Assembly: GCA_017960705.1 (NCBI GenBank)
Contig: JAGCYR010000015.1
Location: 1 to 10,095 of the forward strand
DNA length: 10,095 nt
Origin: Clostridia bacterium
GTDB lineage: Bacteria > Bacillota > Clostridia > Oscillospirales > CAG-272
Direction: 5' to 3'
Part shown: one piece after another, positions 1-5,591 of the stretch
Numbering within the stretch: position 1 is the stretch's first letter
Layout: each line of letters starts with the position of its first letter
The notes under the pieces: model-generated
What the model saw: only the letters and a program-made list of their open reading frames with translations
What the model was told of the DNA's origin: nothing
The model's database searches: none
Translations under genes and position numbers: made by a program

Positions 1-1
1 C

Positions 2-1852
2 CATCCGGCGTACGCAAAAGAGATCCTCCCGCAAGCCGAGAAGTTCCCGCGGTCTGGGATCCGCGTTTCTCTGCAGCTCAGCAACACGGTGGGACACGGG
101 GAATACATCTCCAAACGCGACTGCTCGGGGCTGGTCTATCCCGGCTCTCCGGTGCGGAACCTCATCGGCTGGGACGGGGTCGTCGCGCGCCACTCCTTCT
201 GCTGGCGCGACCGGGTCTTCCGCGACTATATTCTCTCGTCGATCGAGACGTATCTGCCGATCAAGCCGGCGGCGATCTGGTTCGACGACGATTTCCGTCC
301 CAACCACCATATTCCCGTCACCTTCGGCTGTTTCTGCGACGACTGCGTCGCCGCCTTCGGGCGCGAGTACGGCAGGACGTTTACGCGGGAGGAACTCGTG
401 TCCGAACTGAACGACGGGGATATCGCCTGCCGTCGTGCGTTCATCGACTTTACCAAAGCGGGACTTGCGAGTTTTATGACCGAGTGCTGCGAGCTGATCC
501 ACCGGGAGTCGCCGGAAACGCGGATCGGACTTCAGCAGGGATCCATGACCGTGTTTATCGGGGATACGGGCAACCGCTATCTGCACGAGATCATTACCCG
601 CGTGACCGGTCTTCCGTCGCTCTCCCGTCCCGGCGGCGGCGCCTATACCGACCACGATCTCTGCGCCTTCGTCAAGAAGGGCGGCGAGATCGAGCGACAG
701 AACCGCGAACTGCCCGCAACGGTCTCCGATATCCGTCCCGAGATCGAAAATCTCCCCTACGTCGCCTACGGCAAGAGCGCGGCGGGGACCTGTTTTGAAT
801 CGACCCTTTACCTCTCGCTCGGCGCGACGGCGATGAGTTTTGCGATGATGATGGACGAAAACGAGGACGCCTCCTTCTACCGCCGCGAGTTCGAACTCTT
901 TTCGCTCCACCGTCCCTACTGGGAAAAGATCGCCGAAACCAATAAGAGAAGCGTTCAGGACGGGGTCAACGCCGTCTTTCTCAAGGGGAAATGGGCGTAC
1001 CGCTCGAAGATTCCCTTCGACTATGCGGAGTGCGATCCGGCGGAGGAATCGGTGATCCGCTATATCGGTCTGCCGCTCTGCTACCGCGAGTCGACCGACG
1101 GCGTACAGATCCTGCACGGTTCCGACGCCGACCGGCTCTCCGACGAGGCGGTGAACGACCTTTTGGGCAAGCCGCTCGTCACCGACGCCGAAACGGTCGA
1201 ACGGCTTGCCGCGCGCGGCTTTGATTTCCCGATCGCGGTCAAGCGGATCGACACGCTCCGCCTGAACGAGATCTCTGCCGACCATCCCGTGAACGAGGGG
1301 ATCGTCCGTCGGGTCTGGGACGGGAAGTTCGCCGGCAAGCGAGAGGGCTACCGGATCGACGCGACGGGAGACGGGGTCGAGGTCGTCGGGCGTTATCTCG
1401 GGGTCGGCGCGGGCGCCGAGAACGGCGGCGCGATCGCGACGGCGATCTTCACGACCTCCCGCGGCGCAAAGTGGGCGGTCTTCGGCTTTGATCTCTGGAA
1501 TCGCGTCGTCGGCGTCGCCCGCCGCGACGTCATCTTCAACACCGTCGAGTATATCGGCGGGAAGCCCCTTTCGGCGCGGATGATCGACGGCTTCTCGGCG
1601 CTGATCCTGCCGCGCGTTTATCCCGACGGCAAACTCGCCTCCGTCGGCGTCGTCAACTGCACGCCGGGCGAGAGCGGGGAATACCGCCTCCGGGTCGCCG
1701 CCCCCGCGGGGACGACCGCGCATTATCTGGCACAATACGGAAAAGAGGCGACCGTCTCGGTCGGTACGGGAGGGATCGTTTTGATGCCCTCGCTCTCCGG
1801 TTGGAACGTCGGCACGCTGTTTTTCGAGCAAACGGGAGAAAAAACGAAATGA
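2..1852 (+). CDS. GH42-like TIM-barrel glycosidase with trimerisation-type domain (5' end cut off)
   Basis: The frame is open to the left edge, so the true start lies outside the window; the GTG at 89 is internal. Probably a glycoside hydrolase of clan-A TIM-barrel type, distantly like GH42 beta-galactosidases. A Cys (200-202) followed 43 residues later by C-F-C-D-D-C (329-346) matches the spacing of the four-Cys zinc site I recall for Thermus A4 beta-galactosidase. Just before it, W-F-D-D-D-F (278-295) sits where GH42 has D-N-E-Y, so the usual acid/base Glu appears replaced by Asp. Candidate nucleophiles are the Glu codons at 740, 746 or 797. The stretch LSDEAVNDLL...ERLAARGF (about 1138-1221) resembles the GATase-like trimerisation domain of GH42, and a small C-terminal beta domain ends near MPSLSGWNVGTLFFE. 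The final codons overlap the next gene. Enzyme class is moderately supported; substrate is unknown. Localisation cannot be judged without the N terminus. Confidence 0.6.
   Translation, partial: HPAYAKEILPQAEKFPRSGIRVSLQLSNTVGHGEYISKRDCSGLVYPGSPVRNLIGWDGVVARHSFCWRDRVFRDYILSSIETYLPIKPAAIWFDDDFRPNHHIPVTFGCFCDDCVAAFGREYGRTFTREELVSELNDGDIACRRAFIDFTKAGLASFMTECCELIHRESPETRIGLQQGSMTVFIGDTGNRYLHEIITRVTGLPSLSRPGGGAYTDHDLCAFVKKGGEIERQNRELPATVSDIRPEIENLPYVAYGKSAAGTCFESTLYLSLGATAMSFAMMMDENEDASFYRREFELFSLHRPYWEKIAETNKRSVQDGVNAVFLKGKWAYRSKIPFDYAECDPAEESVIRYIGLPLCYRESTDGVQILHGSDADRLSDEAVNDLLGKPLVTDAETVERLAARGFDFPIAVKRIDTLRLNEISADHPVNEGIVRRVWDGKFAGKREGYRIDATGDGVEVVGRYLGVGAGAENGGAIATAIFTTSRGAKWAVFGFDLWNRVVGVARRDVIFNTVEYIGGKPLSARMIDGFSALILPRVYPDGKLASVGVVNCTPGESGEYRLRVAAPAGTTAHYLAQYGKEATVSVGTGGIVLMPSLSGWNVGTLFFEQTGEKTK
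1834..1838 (+). promoter_or_regulatory. Ribosome-binding site deciding the GH65 start
   Basis: GGGAG lies 10 bases before the ATG at 1849. It sits inside the end of gene 1 and supports a start in the ATGA overlap (1849-1852) rather than the longer in-frame extension beginning at 1801. The extra residues of that extension do not look like a GH65 N terminus. Confidence 0.7.
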
Positions 1853-4161
1853 TCGAAAATATCAAGGATATCAAACCCATTTACCCCACCGAACCCTGGA
1901 AGATCACCGAACCCGCGTTCAAACCCGAAAACAACTACCGCAACGAGACGGTCTTCGTCCTCTCGAACGGCTATATCGGGATGCGCGGCACGTTCGAGGA
2001 GGGGTACAAACTGCCGAAAGGTCTCGGTATGGAGGGCAGTTTCGTCAACGGGTTCTACGAGAGCGAGACCATCCGCTACGGCGAGACTGCTTACGGATTC
2101 GCCGACAAGACCCAGACGATGCTGAACGTCGCGAACGCTAAGATCATCCGTCTCTCGGTCGACGGCGAAGAGTTCAGTCTTTTCGAGGGAAAACTCGATG
2201 AGGCGAAACGGGTGCTGGATATGAAAGCCGGGACGCTCTCGCGCTTCGTCCGCTGGACGTCGCCGAAGGGGAAGACGGTCGAGATCCATTCGACCCGTCT
2301 CGTCTCGCTTACAAACAAGTACGCCGCTGCGATCGAATACGCGGTCACCCCGATCGATTTCGACGGCGAGATCGTTCTGATCTCCCTGATCGACGGAGAC
2401 GTTGAGAACAATACCAAGGAGAACAATTCCCGCATCGACTACGGCCCCTACGGGCGGGTCGTCCTGCCCGTCGACAGGAGATGCGAGGGCGCCTTCTCGG
2501 CGCTCCGGCAAAAATCGAAGAACACCGCGATCGGGATCGTGACCGCGATGCGAAACGAGATCGACTTTGACGCGGCGCGGGAAAATACGGACGACGAGTT
2601 CACGGTCTCGACCCGTTTCGCTTTCAAGGCGCGAAGGGGCAAGACCTACACGCTGACCAAGTATATCACCTACGTCACCACCCGTGATTTTCCGGAGGAA
2701 AAACTCTACGACGCGGCGAAAATGGTCCTTTCCGACCTTTCGCGCGAGGGTTTCGCCGCGCTCGCTACGGCGCAGAAAAAGTACCTCGACGAGTTCTGGG
2801 AGAACGCCGACATCGAGATCGACGGCGACGACCTGCTTTCGCAGGGGCTTCGCTGGCACGAGTTCGCCCTGCTCCAGTCGCCGGGACGCGACGGGAAGAC
2901 CAGTCTGGGGGCGAAGGGGCTTTCGGGCGAGGGCTACGAGGGACACGTTTTCTGGGATACCGAGATGTACGTCACCCCCTTCTTCAACTTCGAGCGCCCC
3001 GAAATCGCGAAACAGATCCTGATGTTCCGCTACAACACGCTGGATCAGGCGCGCGAGCGGGCGCGGGTGCTCTCGGTGAAGCGGGGCTGTTGCTTCCCGT
3101 GGCGGACCATCAACGGACGCGAGGCGAGCGCCTTCTTCCTTGCCGGGACCTGCCAGTTCCACATCAACGCCGATATCGCCTACGCCGTCCATCAGTACGT
3201 CACCGCGACGGGCGACGACGGGTTCCTTGCCGACTACGGCGCCGAGATCCTCGTCGAGACGGCGCGTTTCTGGGTGGAGTTCGGCGAGTATATCGACTAC
3301 AAAGGCGGCAAGTTCTGCTATAACGGCGTGACGGGTCCCGACGAGTTCGCCGTCCTCGTCAACAACAACTGCTATACCAATATGATGGCGCGCGAAAATA
3401 TGAAATACGCCGTCGAAGCCGTCGCGTTCCTGAAGGAAAAGATGCCCGACAAGTACGCTGCTTTGGCGAAGAAGATCGACCTCGCGGACGAGGAGCCCGC
3501 CGAATGGCAGCGCGCGATCGACAATACCTATATCCCCTACGACGAAACGCGCGGTATCTATCCGCAGGACGACAGCTTCCTCTCGAAAAAGCGGTGGGAT
3601 ATCGAAAATACCCCCTTCTCCGAGTTCCCCCTGCTCGACAAGCACCACCCGATCGTCGTCTATCGGCATCAGGTGTCCAAGCAAGCCGATTTCGTCCTCG
3701 CGATGTTCCTGCTCTCCCGGTACTTCACCCGCGAGGAGATGAAGCGCAACTTTGATTTCTACGAGACGGTCTCGGTGCACGAATCCTCGCTTTCCGCATG
3801 CATCTTCTCGATCGTCGCCGACGCGATCGGTTATCACGACGTCGCCTACAAGTACTTTATGACCACCTCGCGCCTCGACCTCGACGACTACCACGCCAAC
3901 GTCAACGCGGGCTACCATTGCGCGAATATGGCGGGGACCTGGATGTCGATGGTCTTCGGCTTCGGCGGGATGCGGCTTGACGGGGGCGAACTCTCGTTTG
4001 CACCGGTCCTGCCCGAGAAGTGGAACTCCTACCGCTTCCGGCTGCTCTGGCGCGGACGGCTGCTCGAGGTGAAGGTCGATCAAACCGGCGCGCACTATCG
4101 GTTGCTCCGCGGCGACGCCCTGACGATCAAATCCAACGGACAAGAGATCACTGTAGAATAA
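1849..4161 (+). CDS. GH65 alpha-glucoside phosphorylase (kojibiose/trehalose/nigerose/maltose phosphorylase family)
   Basis: A 770-residue, probably cytoplasmic enzyme of the usual GH65 length. GH65 phosphorylases use inorganic phosphate to break an alpha-glucosidic bond with inversion, giving beta-glucose 1-phosphate. The N-terminal beta-sandwich begins with the characteristic PWKITEP and the region ETVFVLSNGYIGMRGTFEEG. The (alpha/alpha)6 catalytic domain contains FWDTE (F368-E372), HINADIAYA, GVTGPDEF with the predicted general acid E499, and a KQAD motif (K611-D614) preceded by YRHQVS. A beta domain with FAPVLPEKW and LEVKVDQTG closes the protein. The acceptor loop reads INGREASAFFLAGTCQFH, which to my memory is closer to kojibiose/nigerose-type than to maltose-type enzymes, so the exact disaccharide is left open. 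It overlaps gene 1 by four bases (translational coupling likely). Beta-phosphoglucomutase, the enzyme that consumes beta-glucose 1-phosphate, lies two genes downstream and supports the phosphorylase call over a hydrolase. Confidence 0.92.
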   Translation: MIENIKDIKPIYPTEPWKITEPAFKPENNYRNETVFVLSNGYIGMRGTFEEGYKLPKGLGMEGSFVNGFYESETIRYGETAYGFADKTQTMLNVANAKIIRLSVDGEEFSLFEGKLDEAKRVLDMKAGTLSRFVRWTSPKGKTVEIHSTRLVSLTNKYAAAIEYAVTPIDFDGEIVLISLIDGDVENNTKENNSRIDYGPYGRVVLPVDRRCEGAFSALRQKSKNTAIGIVTAMRNEIDFDAARENTDDEFTVSTRFAFKARRGKTYTLTKYITYVTTRDFPEEKLYDAAKMVLSDLSREGFAALATAQKKYLDEFWENADIEIDGDDLLSQGLRWHEFALLQSPGRDGKTSLGAKGLSGEGYEGHVFWDTEMYVTPFFNFERPEIAKQILMFRYNTLDQARERARVLSVKRGCCFPWRTINGREASAFFLAGTCQFHINADIAYAVHQYVTATGDDGFLADYGAEILVETARFWVEFGEYIDYKGGKFCYNGVTGPDEFAVLVNNNCYTNMMARENMKYAVEAVAFLKEKMPDKYAALAKKIDLADEEPAEWQRAIDNTYIPYDETRGIYPQDDSFLSKKRWDIENTPFSEFPLLDKHHPIVVYRHQVSKQADFVLAMFLLSRYFTREEMKRNFDFYETVSVHESSLSACIFSIVADAIGYHDVAYKYFMTTSRLDLDDYHANVNAGYHCANMAGTWMSMVFGFGGMRLDGGELSFAPVLPEKWNSYRFRLLWRGRLLEVKVDQTGAHYRLLRGDALTIKSNGQEITVE

Positions 4162-4165
4162 AGGA
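4161..4165 (+). promoter_or_regulatory. Ribosome-binding site deciding the PHP gene start
   Basis: AAGGA overlaps the last base of the GH65 stop codon and lies 7 bases before the ATG at 4173. It fixes the start there. The reading frame itself stays open upstream to 4020 inside the GH65 gene, but that extension is an arginine-rich out-of-frame shadow. Confidence 0.75.
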
Positions 4166-4172
4166 ACGGACG

Positions 4173-4910
4173 ATGAACGCGCAAGAGATCAAATCGCAAC
4201 TCGAAAAAGAATACAAGTACAAACTCGAACTCCACGCGCACTCGAATCCCGCCAGCGGATGCAGCGAAGTGTCGGTCCCCGATCTGGTCGCCCTCTACGC
4301 GGAACTGGGCTATCACGGCGTGGTGCTGACCAACCACTTCATCTACGATTACTCGACTTGTATGCGGGGGCGCAGCGTCGAGGAGGGGATCGAGGTCTGG
4401 CTGAACGACTATCGCGCTGCGGTCGAGGAGGGCAAAAAATACGGTCTTGCCGTGTTCCTCGGCGCCGAGATCCGCTTTACCGAAAACAATAACGACTACC
4501 TGATCTACGGGCTTACCGAGAGAATGCTGCCCGAGATCTACCGGCTCTTGCCCCGGGGGGTCGAGCACTTCCGCCAAAACTACGCAATGCCCGACAGCGT
4601 TTTTCTGCAGGCGCACCCTTTCCGCGACGGGATGGTCGAGGTCGACCCGGCGCTCCTCGACGGGATCGAGACCTTCAATATGCACCCGGGACAGCGTTCC
4701 CGCAACGCCGTCGCGAATCTGTACGCCAAGAAAAAGGGTTTCGGCATCCGACTCGTCGCCTCCGACTTCCACTTTCTGCGCGGCAGGGACGTCGCGGTAT
4801 CGGCGATCCGGACCAAAACGATGCCGAAGGACCCGTTCGACGTCGCAAGGATCCTGAAGAGCGGCGATTATATCGGCGAGGTCGGCAATCAGGCGCTGAT
4901 CCTGCCTTAA
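4173..4910 (+). CDS. PHP-domain metal-dependent phosphoesterase
   Basis: A 245-residue protein with the complete motif series of the PHP (polymerase and histidinol phosphatase) superfamily. The series is LELHAHSN with H21 and H23, LTNH with H55, GAEI with E99, QAHPF with H148, NMHPG with H171, and ASDFH with D198 and H200. In this family these residues hold two or three divalent metals and the members are mostly phosphatases or phosphodiesterases. No signal peptide or membrane segment is seen, so it is probably cytoplasmic. It lies 11 bases after GH65 and 13 bases before beta-phosphoglucomutase, each with its own good ribosome-binding site. That placement suggests a sugar-phosphate or nucleotide substrate linked to the pathway, but this is inference. 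The PHP assignment is firm; the exact reaction is unknown. Alternatives include a histidinol-phosphatase-like enzyme or a 5'-3' nucleoside-phosphate phosphatase, neither favoured by context. Confidence 0.85.
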   Translation: MNAQEIKSQLEKEYKYKLELHAHSNPASGCSEVSVPDLVALYAELGYHGVVLTNHFIYDYSTCMRGRSVEEGIEVWLNDYRAAVEEGKKYGLAVFLGAEIRFTENNNDYLIYGLTERMLPEIYRLLPRGVEHFRQNYAMPDSVFLQAHPFRDGMVEVDPALLDGIETFNMHPGQRSRNAVANLYAKKKGFGIRLVASDFHFLRGRDVAVSAIRTKTMPKDPFDVARILKSGDYIGEVGNQALILP

Positions 4911-4923
4911 AAGGAGAAACAAG

Positions 4924-5559
4924 ATGATCAAAGCGGTACTGTTCGACCTGGACGGCGTGATCGTTTCGACCGATCGCTGCCACTATCGGGCGTGGAAACG
5001 GATGGCGGACGAGGAGGGGATCTACTTTGACGAGAAGATCAACGACCGTCTTCGCGGCGTCAGCCGGATGGCGAGTCTCGAGATCGTTCTGGAACGGTCG
5101 CCCCGCGCCTATACCGAAGAGGAAAAAGCCGCGCTTGCCGCGCGCAAGAACGACTACTATAAAGATCTGATCCGCGAACTGACCCCTGCCGATATCCTGC
5201 CCGGCGCGATGGAGAACCTGAACGAACTCAAAAAGAACGGGATCCTTACAGCTGTCGGTTCGTCGAGCAAAAACACCCCCCTGATCCTCCGTCAGATCGG
5301 GCTTGACGCCTTTTTCGACGCCGTATCGGACGGGAATAACATCTCGCATTCCAAGCCCGATCCCGAAGTCTTTTTGAAGGCGGCGGAGATGCTCGGGGTC
5401 GAGCCCGCCGACTGCCTCGTCGTCGAGGACGCGGACGCCGGGATCGAGGCGGGGCGCCGCGGCGGAATAAAAACGCTGTCGGTCAAGGGCGCCGTCGGCG
5501 CCGACTATTTCGCCCCCGACCTTTCGGACTACAGCATTTTCCGGCGGATCATCCGATAA
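4924..5559 (+). CDS. pgmB: Beta-phosphoglucomutase (HAD superfamily)
   Basis: A 211-residue cytoplasmic enzyme that converts beta-glucose 1-phosphate to glucose 6-phosphate through a beta-glucose 1,6-bisphosphate intermediate. HAD motif I is FDLDGV with nucleophile D8 and acid/base D10. Cap-domain residues follow the Lactococcus lactis enzyme nearly position for position: H20 in TDRCHYRAW, then R44 and R48 in RLRGVSR (where L. lactis has K45 and R49, by recollection). Motif II is GSSSKN (S113/S114), motif III Lys is K144 in SHSKPDP, and motif IV is VVEDADAGIEA with E168 and D169. The length fits the family (about 210-225). AAGGAG at 4911-4916 lies 7 bases before the ATG. Placed downstream of a GH65 phosphorylase, it supplies the expected next step. 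A generic HAD phosphatase is unlikely because H20 and the RGVSR cap motif are kept. Confidence 0.92.
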   Translation: MIKAVLFDLDGVIVSTDRCHYRAWKRMADEEGIYFDEKINDRLRGVSRMASLEIVLERSPRAYTEEEKAALAARKNDYYKDLIRELTPADILPGAMENLNELKKNGILTAVGSSSKNTPLILRQIGLDAFFDAVSDGNNISHSKPDPEVFLKAAEMLGVEPADCLVVEDADAGIEAGRRGGIKTLSVKGAVGADYFAPDLSDYSIFRRIIR

Positions 5560-5591
5560 CCCCACTCCAACCGAACGAAAAGGAGAACGTA

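Noticed and set aside
89..91. GTG at 89 as the start of gene 1
   Set aside because: The frame is open back to base 2, there is no ribosome-binding site before it, and a start here would begin in the middle of the barrel.
1801..1848. Upstream in-frame extension of the GH65 protein
   Set aside because: It would overlap gene 1 by more than 50 bases and adds residues not typical of the family; ATG 1849 has GGGAG at the right distance.
1723..4143. 806-codon open frame on the minus strand opposite the whole GH65 gene
   Set aside because: The sense gene almost never uses TTA, CTA or TCA, so its reverse complement lacks stops. The antisense product is rich in Arg, Val, Asp and Gly with no recognisable domain, while the sense strand carries a full GH65 protein.
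5560..5591. Terminator or internal promoter in the longest spacer
   Set aside because: Only 32 bases, with no inverted repeat or T-run and no recognisable -35/-10 pair; it contains the AAGGAG site of gene 5.
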